Origin: Rhodothermus sp.
Lineage (GTDB): Bacteria; Bacteroidota; Rhodothermia; Rhodothermales; Rhodothermaceae
Reading direction: 5' to 3'
NCBI GenBank assembly: GCA_015487635.1
Contig: WFPM01000160.1
Coordinates: 1-37,872, forward strand
DNA length: 37,872 nt
The position numbers and the translations under genes are program-made. This document shows positions 12,173-21,081 of the stretch, in pieces (positions within the stretch are counted from its first letter, which is position 1; each line of letters starts with the position of its first letter). The notes under the pieces are model-generated. The model was not told where the DNA came from and searched no databases. It was given only the letters and a program-made list of their open reading frames with translations.

Positions 12173-13066
12173 TCAGAAGTGCGCGTCGACGTAGTTCTGC
12201 AGGATTTCGCGGGCCGCTTCTACGGTCTGCCAGACGGAATCGGCATCTGGATAGCCGAAGAGGTGGGCGGTCAGTTCCCAGTCGGCGTCCAGCGGTTCTT
12301 CTTCCCTGCGGAGCGGTTCGTCGAAGCCGTAGTCCAGCCAAGTAGCGCCCAAACTGGCCACCCGCAGCAGTGCGCCCGGGGTGGCGGCCACGCCGTCGCC
12401 ACGCCCTTCACCGTACAGGTCCATCAGCGCCCGAAAGAGCGGCTCAGGCAACTTCATGTGCAGCGCCAGCGCCTGCGTGATCGTCTGCAGACTGTAGCCA
12501 AAAACGGCTTCCTGTTCTTCAGGCGTACGCGGACCGGCACCCGGCTGAAAAGCCGCCAGCGCTGCATCGGGTTTGTTATAGAGCAGCAGGATCTTACCAA
12601 AGTCGTGTAACAGACCGACCGTGTAGGCCGACTCCGGTCGCCAGTCGCCCGGCCGGGGTGCGCGCTGAATGAGCAGGCGGGCCAGGTAGGCCGTGGCCGC
12701 GCAATGGCGCACCAGGTTCAGAAACGGCGCGGCCGTCCGGGCATCGAAGGCGCTCTTCATCGAGAGCATTCCCATGCTCATGACCATCCCGACCACGGCG
12801 GGCGGTCCGAGTACGACAATGGCATGGCGCACGTCGCCGATGCGTCCCCGAAGCCCGTAATAGGCGGAGTTGGCCACGCGAAGCAGACGCACTACGGCGG
12901 CCGGATCATGCTGCAACATGGCCTCCACTTCCTCGGGATCCGGCGGCTCCGGTCGCTCCATGAGCTGAATCGCCTCCAGCAGCGTCTGGGGAAGCGGCGG
13001 ACACTCCAGCTCCAGGTCCGTCAGCGTCGGGATATGCTCTGAAGGGATGAGTTCGGTCGGGTTCAT
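12173..13066 (-). CDS. HDOD-domain signalling protein
   Basis: A 297-residue protein dominated by an HDOD domain, a non-catalytic relative of HD phosphohydrolases found in bacterial signalling, motility and stress control. Recognisable family features are LPQTLLEAIQLMERPEP near the start, MLQHDPAAVVRLLRVANSA, and VRHAIVVLGPPAVVGMVMSM. An HDFGKILLLYNKP segment around 154 retains the His-Asp pair. No output domain is attached, so it would act through a partner. It is the first gene of a minus-strand run and faces the divergent HAF-repeat gene across a 294-base gap. Confidence 0.9.
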   Translation of the reverse strand: MNPTELIPSEHIPTLTDLELECPPLPQTLLEAIQLMERPEPPDPEEVEAMLQHDPAAVVRLLRVANSAYYGLRGRIGDVRHAIVVLGPPAVVGMVMSMGMLSMKSAFDARTAAPFLNLVRHCAATAYLARLLIQRAPRPGDWRPESAYTVGLLHDFGKILLLYNKPDAALAAFQPGAGPRTPEEQEAVFGYSLQTITQALALHMKLPEPLFRALMDLYGEGRGDGVAATPGALLRVASLGATWLDYGFDEPLRREEEPLDADWELTAHLFGYPDADSVWQTVEAAREILQNYVDAHF

Positions 13067-13360
13067 CAGAACGCCTGACTGTAAACGGTTCCGCGCGCTA
13101 CAGAGTATCGCTTAATTCCGGTAAAACTTTAAAAAAACTCCTGTCACATAACCTTCCCATACGGAGGTTCTCCTGCCCCTAATTCCATGCCATTCCATGA
13201 CCAGCACTTCACTGATGATGCGGACTTGCTTTTCTGTGCGAAAAAACCTACCCTTCAGATATGATTAAGTCGTCCATAGCAGGATAACGTTTTCGAAACG
13301 GAACCTTTTTCCTTTTGCGCCCCTCCGCGCCGGGTTTTCTTTCACCAACAACGACCTGTC
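13067..13360. other. Divergent intergenic region with likely promoters
   Basis: This 294-base gap separates the HDOD gene (minus) from the HAF-repeat gene (plus). It is more AT-rich than its surroundings and must hold both promoters, but I cannot fix either: no convincing TTG/TAnnTTTG pair is visible. A short imperfect palindrome, CGTTTTCGAAACG at 13288-13300, lies about 60 bases before the plus-strand start and is a possible operator. I see no gene here. Confidence 0.5.
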
Positions 13361-14803
13361 ATGAGCATGCATAGCCGCCCCGCCTTCTGTCTTCAGACTT
13401 TCTGCCAGTCTATCCTGCTAGGCCTCCTGCTGATCGGCGGCATGACCGATGCACTGGCACAGATCGGCACGCCCGGCCCGCGCCTGACCTGGCTCGGCAC
13501 GGCCGACGGCAACTGGAGCATCGCCCACGACGTCTCGGCCTTCGGCCACGTTGTGGTCGGCTACTATCAGCAGATCGAAGGAGCCATTGTTCAGAAAACC
13601 CGGTTGTTCCGGTGGACGAAAAGTGACGGCATGGAGACCGCCATCCTGCCCGATCGCACCGGTCGTGCCCGGGGGCTCTCGCACGACGGCACCACGTTCG
13701 TGGGATCTGCCCTCCTGACGCTCACGCAGGCGTTCCGGTGGCACCCGGACAATCCAGATCAGGACCAGAACGGCTACCCGGACGTGCTTCCGCTGGAAAC
13801 GCCCGGCTACAATTCCGGCGAGGCGCACGCCGTTTCGGCCGACGGCAGCGTCATCGTGGGTGCCGTTTACAACTGGTCGCTCCTGGGAGGCACTTCTCCC
13901 CGCGAAGCCTTTCGCTGGACGGAAACCGACGGGCTGCAACTACTCGGCACGCTGGGCGGTGAGGCAAGCCGGGCCGAAAATGTCTCGGCCGATGGACAGA
14001 TCGTGGTGGGCACCGCGCAGAACCAGTTCGGGAAATACCATGCGTTCCGCTGGACGGCGGCCGATGGCATGCAACCGCTCGGAACGCTGATGTACGTGCT
14101 CTACGACTCCAGCACCGCCACGGCCGTCTCGGACGACGGTAGCGTGGTCGTGGGCTGGGCGCACGTGCCCGGCGACGACGTGCTGGTTGCCTTTCGGATG
14201 GACAACGGTGTGATCAGGGAGTTGGCCGGACCGGCCGCATACCCACAGACGCAGGCCTTCGATGTAACGGCCGATGGCTCCATGGTGGTCGGCCTCATGT
14301 TCAACGAAAACGGTGCGGTTCAAGCGTTCCGCTGGACAAAAGGGGTCGGTCTGGAGGACCTCAGCGCCGTCTATGCCAACCTGCTCGCGCCCGGTTCGTA
14401 TCTGCGCATGGCCCTGGCCATCTCTCCGAACGGGCGCTACATCGTGGGCCAGGGCTTCAACGCAGCGACCGGCCGTTTCGAGGCGTTTCTGCTCGATACC
14501 TGGCAGACGACGTCGGCCGAAGCGACCGAGCCACGGCCGACCGCGGCCGAGCTGCTCCCGCCGGCCCCCAATCCCTTCGCCCGGGCCACGACCCTCACCC
14601 TTCGGCTACCGGTCGCGCAGCCGGTACGCCTGGAAGTGATTGACCTTCAGGGGCGACGTGTCCGCACGCTGATAGACGGCTGGCTCCCTGAGGGCACACA
14701 TCGCGTCCGTTTCGAATCCAGGGGCCTGGCCCCCGGACTTTACCTCTGTCGGCTGCAGACCCCCACAGGCTCTGTATACCGCACACTTCTCCTGATGCAC
14801 TAA
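13361..14803 (+). CDS. Secreted HAF-repeat protein with T9SS sorting domain
   Basis: A 480-residue exported protein. A signal peptide (cleavage near ALA-Q, residues 31-34) is followed by about six to seven repeats of the HAF type, each ending in AFRWT or a variant and containing a VSADGSVIVG-like core (for example HAVSADGSVIVGAVY, ENVSADGQIVVGTAQ, TAVSDDGSVVVGWAH). These repeats probably build a beta-propeller-like fold. The C-terminal 80 residues are a T9SS type A sorting domain: PPAPNPFARATTL, a DLQGRRVRTL strand and APGLYLCRL, ending LLLMH. The protein is therefore likely transported across the outer membrane. Its stop overlaps that of the convergent gene by three bases. Ligand or function is unknown. 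Confidence 0.88.
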   Translation: MSMHSRPAFCLQTFCQSILLGLLLIGGMTDALAQIGTPGPRLTWLGTADGNWSIAHDVSAFGHVVVGYYQQIEGAIVQKTRLFRWTKSDGMETAILPDRTGRARGLSHDGTTFVGSALLTLTQAFRWHPDNPDQDQNGYPDVLPLETPGYNSGEAHAVSADGSVIVGAVYNWSLLGGTSPREAFRWTETDGLQLLGTLGGEASRAENVSADGQIVVGTAQNQFGKYHAFRWTAADGMQPLGTLMYVLYDSSTATAVSDDGSVVVGWAHVPGDDVLVAFRMDNGVIRELAGPAAYPQTQAFDVTADGSMVVGLMFNENGAVQAFRWTKGVGLEDLSAVYANLLAPGSYLRMALAISPNGRYIVGQGFNAATGRFEAFLLDTWQTTSAEATEPRPTAAELLPPAPNPFARATTLTLRLPVAQPVRLEVIDLQGRRVRTLIDGWLPEGTHRVRFESRGLAPGLYLCRLQTPTGSVYRTLLLMH

Positions 14804-15342
14804 CGCACCAGCACCAGGCGGCGCATCAGTACGACGCGCTCCGTCTCCAGCCGGTACAGATAAAGTCCGGCCGCCACCGGACGCCCGGCTTCGTCACGTC
14901 CGTCCCACTGCACCGCATAGCGCCCCGCCGACCGCTGCCCTTCTAATAGCACCACCACCTGACGCCCCAGCAGATCGTACACTGCCAGTCGCACCCTGCC
15001 CGCCTCGACCAGCCCCACCCGGATGGTCGTGCTTCTTGTGAACGGGTTTGGATAGGCAGCATCCAGCTCCACACGCTCCGGCACTTCGCCTTCGGCGATC
15101 GGTTCAACCGCGGTCCCTACCCACCGGCTCACCGCTGACCAGAACCCCATGTGGTGACGTCGCGTCCCGTCGTACATCGTGCCCACCACGGACTGGCCGA
15201 GCGTGCCCACCAGATGCACCTGCGTATTACCGGCGTTTGCCCCACCACTGCCGATCACTCCGGTTGTCAGCTTTATCTGCGCCTGCACAGGCCCCACGCC
15301 GAGCAGCAGCCCGCATATCCATATCCAGCATGTGCGTTTCAT
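14800..15342 (-). CDS. Small exported protein with T9SS type A sorting domain
   Basis: A 180-residue protein with a signal peptide (WIWICGLLLGVGPVQAQ), a short N-terminal domain of about 60 residues, and a T9SS sorting domain. The small domain has GVIGSGGANAGN, then VGTLGQSVVGTMYDG and HHMGFWSAV; this GG-GQ-GFW pattern recurs in many short T9SS cargo proteins of Bacteroidota. The sorting domain is marked by AAYPNPFTRSTTIRV, YDLLGRQVVVLL and VAAGLYLYRLET. The gene starts 10 bases after the fibre gene, with a GAGAGGG ribosome site overlapping that gene's stop, so the two are clearly one operon. A role in attaching or displaying the fibre is inference. Confidence 0.88.
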   Translation of the reverse strand: MKRTCWIWICGLLLGVGPVQAQIKLTTGVIGSGGANAGNTQVHLVGTLGQSVVGTMYDGTRRHHMGFWSAVSRWVGTAVEPIAEGEVPERVELDAAYPNPFTRSTTIRVGLVEAGRVRLAVYDLLGRQVVVLLEGQRSAGRYAVQWDGRDEAGRPVAAGLYLYRLETERVVLMRRLVLVR

Positions 15343-15352
15343 AGCAGCCCTC

Positions 15353-17380
15353 TCAGTACGTGGTTGCCGCTTTCTCCTGAAGCAAGCTCTTCACCAGCGT
15401 CTGTAACCGGGCCACCTCGGCAGCAAGCTGCTCCAGCTTGGCTTGTTGCCGAGCATTTTCGACTTCCAGTTCACGTACCTGCTGATAGAGCCCCTGAATA
15501 GCGGCCAGCGCTACACCGTCGGCATCGACTACGGCGATATGGGTATCGCTCTCACCCAGACCGAAGGCAGCATAAAAGTCCTGGGCCATAGGCCCCATGT
15601 GGCGCACTGCCTCTGGCTGGCCAACGTAACTCCAGGTGCTGATCGGTAATGCGGCCACCTTGGTTAGAATCACCTGCGGATCAACAGGTACCACATTGAC
15701 TTTGACGTGACGGTCACTTACGCTGCTCCACGAACCCGAATTAGCCGGAAGCACCACACCGGTCGTTTTGTCATCATTGGTGTAGATGGTTACCCCCTTC
15801 GTCCAAAAGAACATGCGTCCAGTTCCTCCGTGAGCCCGAAACCAAACATCACCCGCTCCTGCACCCCCCAGGGCAACGCCGATTTTAAAACGAAACGTGT
15901 CATTACCTATGCGAACGTCTCCTTCCGTGTTATCCAAATTCCATTTATTACCACCCTGGAAACGCACGCCTCCTGTGGCTCGTACGAGAAATTGATTCTC
16001 GGCGGTAGATACAAAATCCTCGTCGACGGCATCAGCCCACACGAAGGTCCCCGCATGTTCGGCGCGGGCACGCCGACCTGCGGCCAGGCTGTAGTTCCCC
16101 GCAGCCACATTAAAAGCCCCACCAGGAATGGTAGCCCCTTCGCCACTGGCGGTATTCTCCCGCCCTCCACTTACTGTGGCAAACTTTCCGGACTCAGCAA
16201 TGACATTGCTAAAGCCTCCAGCTACTGTAGACACGGGCGCCGACGCTCGATTGCCCCCCACGAACGCATTGCCGTCCACATAGTAGCCTCCACCTCCTAC
16301 GAAAGCTCCTGTTCCACTGGCGATATTTTCCTGTCCCCCGCTTACTACCGCTCGTGAGCCACTGGCAACGTTATAGACGCCCCCACCCACAAAAGCCAAC
16401 TCTGCACTGGCGGTATTTTGAGCGCCGCCACTTACCGTGGCACTCTGAGCGGCTGCCTGGTTGTTGCTTCCTCCCCCTATGGAAGCATACCAGCCGTCGG
16501 CGACGTTTTGATGACCACCCCCTACTACAGCTTTTAATCCGTTGGCCGAGTTATTCTGTCCGCCTCCTACTGTAGCATACAGGCCAGCCTGATTTCCCTG
16601 GCCGCCGCCGACCGTACCATAATTGCCTGTAACTGTGTTAAAGTCCTCCGCAGCCTGCCCGTCATCCGGCGCTCCACCACCGGCGATGGTGGCCCCCACG
16701 ACGCCGGCGGTTACCGCGTTGTCGGCGTGTCCGCCGATCACGTTCGGGCTATTGCCTGGCTCCAGACGCAACGCCCGAGCGCCATTGACGTGCAGTTCCA
16801 GCGGCATCTCGTCGATCGTGCCCACAAAGTGGGTGCCTGGCGTGGTGCCGGCATTGCCCGTCAGGCGCCAGGCCTCGTTCATCCCTCCTCCAGCGGTAGC
16901 CGCGATGCGGATCTGCTGGCCATTCACCTCAATTGCCACGTTTTCCCCGGCCACCAGCTCCACGGCATCCCGCAAGCCGTTGAGGCTCTGGACGGCCCCT
17001 CCTTCGGCCACGCCGGCAGCCCTTAGACTGTAAGGCACCGAGGCGAGCGCCACGCGCGGCGTCAGCTCCGCCTCGCCGTCTACGGCCAGTCCCAGCCAGT
17101 AGGGTCGCTCAAACGACAACGCCAGCGGCTTCACACTCCCCAGCAGCACGCCAAACACCCCGTCTGTCACCGTCACCGAGGCGTGGGTCTCTTCCCAGAC
17201 CGCCGTGCCTCCCTCGGCCTGCTCGTAAAGCCGAAACGTCAGGCTGTAGGTGCCATCGGCCACCGGATTGCCTTCCAGGTCGGTCAGCACCCCCTGGTAG
17301 CTGATCATCTTCGGGATCTGCGCCGTTGCCAGGCCAGCGATGAAAGCCAGCAACGTCAGACAGGCCATGCGTCGTACCAT
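15353..17380 (-). CDS. Fibre-like surface protein with YadA-type repeats and S74 intramolecular chaperone
   Basis: A 675-residue exported protein. In order: signal peptide (1-20); an N-terminal domain starting QIPKMISYQGVLTD and ending LASVPYSLRA, common in surface and tail-fibre-domain proteins; a linker; six or more 15-residue repeats with a VGGG core (255-363), resembling the left-handed beta-roll heads of YadA-type trimeric proteins; a fibre region; a peptidase S74 chaperone domain; and a C-terminal coiled coil (630-670). The S74 dyad is present as Ser555 and Lys560 in SDRHVK, the S-x4-K spacing of the endosialidase chaperone, so self-cleavage after trimerisation is likely. It carries no T9SS domain itself. 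The ATG at 17380 has AGGAG seven bases upstream. Confidence 0.88.
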   Translation of the reverse strand: MVRRMACLTLLAFIAGLATAQIPKMISYQGVLTDLEGNPVADGTYSLTFRLYEQAEGGTAVWEETHASVTVTDGVFGVLLGSVKPLALSFERPYWLGLAVDGEAELTPRVALASVPYSLRAAGVAEGGAVQSLNGLRDAVELVAGENVAIEVNGQQIRIAATAGGGMNEAWRLTGNAGTTPGTHFVGTIDEMPLELHVNGARALRLEPGNSPNVIGGHADNAVTAGVVGATIAGGGAPDDGQAAEDFNTVTGNYGTVGGGQGNQAGLYATVGGGQNNSANGLKAVVGGGHQNVADGWYASIGGGSNNQAAAQSATVSGGAQNTASAELAFVGGGVYNVASGSRAVVSGGQENIASGTGAFVGGGGYYVDGNAFVGGNRASAPVSTVAGGFSNVIAESGKFATVSGGRENTASGEGATIPGGAFNVAAGNYSLAAGRRARAEHAGTFVWADAVDEDFVSTAENQFLVRATGGVRFQGGNKWNLDNTEGDVRIGNDTFRFKIGVALGGAGAGDVWFRAHGGTGRMFFWTKGVTIYTNDDKTTGVVLPANSGSWSSVSDRHVKVNVVPVDPQVILTKVAALPISTWSYVGQPEAVRHMGPMAQDFYAAFGLGESDTHIAVVDADGVALAAIQGLYQQVRELEVENARQQAKLEQLAAEVARLQTLVKSLLQEKAATTY
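16292..16618 (-). repeat. 45-base tandem coding repeats in the fibre gene
   Basis: Residues 255-363 of the fibre protein are near-exact 15-residue units. Each opens with a small residue, then TVGGG, VVSGG or similar, then a polar QNN/ENI turn and a variable end. At DNA level this is a 45-base period with diverged codons. It is part of the coding sequence, not a separate element. Confidence 0.85.
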
Positions 17381-17450
17381 GATCGTGCTCCTGTTGGTTA
17401 AAGCTGCACCGATCGCAAACACGTAACCGCTTCAAAGACGCCTACGTGCT
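17381..17450 (-). repeat. Duplicated leader, copy 1 (fibre gene)
   Basis: Read on the minus strand, the roughly 70 bases before the fibre ATG align without gaps to the leader before the FG-GAP ATG (21082-21150), about three quarters identical by eye. TTAACCAAC and ACGTGTTTG are shared. The similarity runs on into the signal-peptide codons (MVR...LTLL). The conserved part may hold the promoter and ribosome site. Confidence 0.75.
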
Positions 17451-17457
17451 TTTATTG

Positions 17458-17578
17458 TCTATAGAACCAATGCCCGAGAAATGGATCACCTTGACGCCGA
17501 ATTCCTGTGATTTGCGCCGTTACACCATCCCTGCCTGCGCGATTTCTTCCAGAGTCTCTGCGCCAGTAGGCTGCGCCC
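17458..17578. repeat. Repeat block A
   Basis: Starts TCTATAG and contains GGATCAC, TTGCGCCGTTA, ATCCCTGC, GATTTCTTCC and TGCGCC in the same order as block B at 21460-21588. By eye the two are diverged with small gaps. No frame is conserved convincingly. It may be a relic of the duplication that also copied the adjacent leader, or a decayed mobile element. Confidence 0.6.
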
Positions 17579-17865
17579 TGGCTTTTCTGCAATCTTCGAC
17601 TCTGGGTCGCTCTTTGAGCCTTTCAGGCATACGGAAGGTGCTTCCAGAAAGCCAATTTCGACGTCGTGGGGCCGCCCCAGAAGTCTCAGGGCTTCAGTGG
17701 ATCACCATGCCCGTCTCGGGCACCTCAGTCTCTATAGGCAAAAAGGTGGCATAAAAGCTCATGCCATTCGGCTGTGTTCGTGAAGCTATCCGGCTTCACC
17801 CATCCCGACCGGTTTGCCAGGTCGGCAGCCTTTCGGACAGCGCCATCCTCATCGGGTCTCGCACT

Positions 17866-20800
17866 TCACCTGAGTAGCGTTACTTTTCGCGTCTGCGAGA
17901 AGGGACCTGCGTCCAGACGGTAGAGATAAACTCCGCTCGGCATCCGCATCCCAAAGGCGTTGCGGCCGTCCCAGGTCACCACATGGGTACCTGCCGGGTA
18001 GAAACCCCTGGCCAGACGGACCACTTCACGCCCGAGTATATCGTAGACCGTCAGACGCACCTCCGCCGCCTGCAGCAATGCAAACCGAAAGTGTGTCTGC
18101 GTCCGGAACGGATTGGGATAGCCGGGCCAGAGCACGTAGTCTCCGGGCGTTTGCTGCGTCTCCGTGCTCACGCTCGTATCATACAGATCCAGCACCAGCT
18201 CGGCCCGCAACGTGCGGCCCGCCATGTCGGTAATACGCAGCGTTGCCGATGAAGTATCCTGTGCCGGGGCATGAACCACCAGCTCTACCGATACCGGTGC
18301 TTCAGCACTGGCCCCGGTCCACTCGAACTTGAGACAGCCGTCGCTAATACTGACCGTGCACACAAACTGCCCCTCCGAGGCCGAAGCGTCCTCTTCGCCT
18401 CGCTTACCTACCAGCGACGAGCCCTCCAGAAAGATATCCCGAAGAACCAGATTGTTGTAGTTGACCAGTTGAACGCTTCCCAGGCCGAAAGAAACGCGCA
18501 AGGGTATAATGCCGGCTCCCTCATCCTGGCGAACGATCGTGCCATCCCAGACGCGCTCAATGTTCTCCTGCACGTCCCTTTCGAACACCTCCACCCTATC
18601 ACTCAACGTGGCTATGACGGCCGCCCGGTCTCCGTCAAGGGCAACCGAAACGCCAAAGTTATCATCATACAGAATCTGAAAAGGCTTCAACCACGCCGCT
18701 TCCACCCACGACGAACCATCCCATTCGTACACATACGCCGCGCCCTCATATTTTTCCCGGGGTGCTCCAATAACCACTTGATTCCCATTTATCGAAACAG
18801 ACCCGCCGAAGTAGATCTCAGGATTCGTTTTATCATCCACCATGTAATCAGGAATTACCAGCTTGGCCACCTCTGCCCACGATGAACCATCCCACTCATA
18901 CACGTATGCCGCACCGGAATTTTTACTCTTGTCATCGACAAAGGGCGCGCCAACAAGTGCCCGGTTCCCGCTGAGCGAAACCGAAGAACCAAAACGATCT
19001 TCGATCGCCCCATCCGAAGCCGTCAGCTTGGCTACCTCCACCCACGACGAACCATCCCACTCATACACGTATGCCGCACCGGAATTCTCACCCCTGTCAT
19101 CGGCAAGAGGCGCACCAACAAGGGCCCGGTTCCCGCTGAGCGAAACCGAAGAACCAAAACGATCTTCGATCGCCCCATCCGAAGCCGTCAGCTTGGCTAC
19201 CTCCACCCACGACGAACCATCCCACTCGTACACGTACGCCGAACCCGGATTGGCACTGTAAAACCCTCCAGCCGGAGCACCGATAAGCACTCGATCTCCT
19301 TTGATAGAAACTGCATGGCCAAAACGTTCATCATCCGTTAACCGCAACTGCCAGTCGGGTGCCATTAACATGGCCGCCTCTACCCACGACGAGCCATTCC
19401 ATTGATATATGAGGACCGCGCCGGCCTCCGAGACATGGCGAGGAGCACCGGCAACAATCCAGTCCCCGCTAAGCGCAATCGAAGCCCCGAATTCAAGATC
19501 ACTATTCAGCCTTTCGATCGCTTTCCATGGCTGCACAGGCGTTACCGTCGTACTGTCACGGTTATTTTGCGGGACAGGATCGAGTTGATCGCTCGCCGTG
19601 ATGACAGCTACATTGGTCACCTTGCCTGTACCGGTCATGGTTGCGGTGATGCGTGCCCGGGCCGTAAGAGCAAGCGTAGCGGCCTCACCGGAAGCGAGCG
19701 CACCTACGTTCCAAGTACCGGTAGCAGCATCATAAACCCCCTGACTGGGTGAGGCTGAAACAAATGAAAACGTTGCCGGAAGTTGATCGGCCACCACAAT
19801 CCCTGAAGCTCTGCGTGGGCCGTTGTTTGTCAACGTCACGGAAAAAGTGACAGCTTCTCCGACTCTGGGAAACAAATTATCCGCCTCCTTCCTAAGGGCA
19901 AGATCGGTCAGTTCAGCCTGGTCAGACACAAAGACGTAGGCCGAACCTGAATTCGAACCTTTATCATCGTCATTGAGGGCTCCGATGAGCGCCCAGTTGC
20001 CATCAAGCGCAACGGCGAAGCCAAACTGGTCGCCTGCCGCTCCATCGGAGGCAGTCAGTCTGGCCATCTCCCCCCATGACGAACCATCCCATTCATATAC
20101 ATACACCGAACCTGGACCATCATCGCGGGCTCCGATGAGGGCTCGGTCTCCGCTAAGAGAGACCGCAGCGCCAAAATCGTCATTCTGTGATCTATCGGAG
20201 GCGGTCAGTTTGGCTACCTCCATCCACGAGGAACCGTCCCATTCGTACACATACGCCGCGCCACTATTATCAGCGCGATAGGCTCCGACAAGCGCCCGAT
20301 CCCCGGCAATCGCAACGGAATAGCCAAAACTGTCCAGAAAGGCTCCATCGGAAGCCGTTAGTTTTGTTTGTTCCACCCACGAGGAACCATTCCACTCATA
20401 TACATACACCGCCCCCGTTTGATCATTACCATAGGCCCCAATGAGCGCACGGTCTCCTTCGAGCGCAATGGCAAAGCCGAATTGGTCGCCTGCCGCTCCA
20501 TCCGAAGCCGTCAGTTTGGCTACCTCCACCCATGAGGAACCATCCCATCCGTACACGTACACCGAACCGGAACTTTGCCCATTGTTATCATCGAAAGGAG
20601 CCCCTACAAAAGCCCAATTCCCACTGATTGAAACCGACCGCCCAAAATAGTCGCCTTCGGCCCCATTAGAGGCAGTCAGTTTGGCCACCTCCACCCACGA
20701 GGAACCACCCCACTCGTACACGTATGCCGAACCCGAATTCTCACCTTTGTCATCGTCAAAGGGCACGCCAACGAGCGCCCGGTCCCCGCTAAGTGCGACG

Positions 20801-21081
20801 GCAAAACCAAAAGCATCTCCAACCACCCCATCCACAGCAGTTAACATTGCTGTCTCCACCCACGTTGTGCCGTCCCATTCGTACACATGCGCCGAACCCT
20901 TCCCATTGGTGCCCCTTGCTCCAACAAGAAGACGATTTCCGGAGAGAGCGACTGACATCCCGAAAAAACTAGAGCGTCCACCCTCAGCAGCCGTCAACTT
21001 TGCCATCTCATACCACGACTGCGCTCCTGCCGGACCGGCCATCAAGACCAGCAACGTCAGCCACGCTGTAACCCGTACCAT
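17866..21081 (-). CDS. Large FG-GAP repeat protein with DUF11 insert and T9SS sorting domain
   Basis: A 1071-residue exported protein. After a 21-residue signal peptide come seven repeats (22-391), then a DUF11-type adhesion or conserved-repeat domain (392-518, with VTFSVTLTNNGPRRASG), six further repeats (519-840), a beta-rich region with Cys residues (about 841-985), and a T9SS type A domain (YPNPFRTQTHF, YDILGREVVRL, SGVYLYRL). Units are 47-59 residues, with consensus WVEVAKLTASDG, FG, VSLSGNRALVGAP, YVYEWDGSS. This is the FG-GAP/beta-propeller pattern, so two propellers of seven and six blades are plausible. The ATG at 21081 matches the duplicated signal-peptide start of the fibre gene. 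Ligand is unknown; carbohydrate or protein binding at the surface is inferred. Confidence 0.9.
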   Translation of the reverse strand: MVRVTAWLTLLVLMAGPAGAQSWYEMAKLTAAEGGRSSFFGMSVALSGNRLLVGARGTNGKGSAHVYEWDGTTWVETAMLTAVDGVVGDAFGFAVALSGDRALVGVPFDDDKGENSGSAYVYEWGGSSWVEVAKLTASNGAEGDYFGRSVSISGNWAFVGAPFDDNNGQSSGSVYVYGWDGSSWVEVAKLTASDGAAGDQFGFAIALEGDRALIGAYGNDQTGAVYVYEWNGSSWVEQTKLTASDGAFLDSFGYSVAIAGDRALVGAYRADNSGAAYVYEWDGSSWMEVAKLTASDRSQNDDFGAAVSLSGDRALIGARDDGPGSVYVYEWDGSSWGEMARLTASDGAAGDQFGFAVALDGNWALIGALNDDDKGSNSGSAYVFVSDQAELTDLALRKEADNLFPRVGEAVTFSVTLTNNGPRRASGIVVADQLPATFSFVSASPSQGVYDAATGTWNVGALASGEAATLALTARARITATMTGTGKVTNVAVITASDQLDPVPQNNRDSTTVTPVQPWKAIERLNSDLEFGASIALSGDWIVAGAPRHVSEAGAVLIYQWNGSSWVEAAMLMAPDWQLRLTDDERFGHAVSIKGDRVLIGAPAGGFYSANPGSAYVYEWDGSSWVEVAKLTASDGAIEDRFGSSVSLSGNRALVGAPLADDRGENSGAAYVYEWDGSSWVEVAKLTASDGAIEDRFGSSVSLSGNRALVGAPFVDDKSKNSGAAYVYEWDGSSWAEVAKLVIPDYMVDDKTNPEIYFGGSVSINGNQVVIGAPREKYEGAAYVYEWDGSSWVEAAWLKPFQILYDDNFGVSVALDGDRAAVIATLSDRVEVFERDVQENIERVWDGTIVRQDEGAGIIPLRVSFGLGSVQLVNYNNLVLRDIFLEGSSLVGKRGEEDASASEGQFVCTVSISDGCLKFEWTGASAEAPVSVELVVHAPAQDTSSATLRITDMAGRTLRAELVLDLYDTSVSTETQQTPGDYVLWPGYPNPFRTQTHFRFALLQAAEVRLTVYDILGREVVRLARGFYPAGTHVVTWDGRNAFGMRMPSGVYLYRLDAGPFSQTRKVTLLR
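18880..19209 (-). repeat. Two adjacent 165-base near-identical direct repeats
   Basis: FG-GAP units 10 and 11 (residues 625-679 and 680-734) are each 55 residues and differ at only five positions, all in the eight-residue loop before SGAAYVYEWDG. The underlying DNA is almost identical too, unlike the other units, pointing to a recent tandem duplication or gene conversion. Confidence 0.9.

Larger units (their letters stand above)
17381..17865. other. 485-base intergenic region: leader of the fibre gene plus repeated blocks
   Basis: No credible gene is seen. The first about 70 bases (17381-17450) form the fibre-gene leader and match the FG-GAP gene leader at 21082-21150. Repeat block A (17458-17578) matches 21460-21588. 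A third fragment at 17731-17745 shares 15 identical bases (TCTATAGGCAAAAAG) with the start of that distal block. Small hairpins lie at 17782-17797 (GAAGC/GCTTC) and 17805-17825 (CCGACC/GGTCGG), just downstream of the FG-GAP stop. They may serve as a transcription end on the minus strand, but a clear U-tract is lacking. Confidence 0.6.

Noticed and set aside
15707-16357. A 216-codon plus-strand frame inside the fibre gene.
   Set aside because: It is antisense to the S74 and repeat regions and has no domain.
16292-16618. Regular 45-base repeats that could look like a CRISPR array.
   Set aside because: They are in-frame coding repeats with a 15-residue protein period and no unique spacers.
17446-17754. 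A 102-codon plus-strand frame in the intergenic region.
   Set aside because: It has no protein-like character or ribosome site and covers repeat block A; block B does not keep the frame.
18880-21020. Long direct repeats as a possible mobile element.
   Set aside because: They encode FG-GAP units in one frame; no terminal repeats or transposase.
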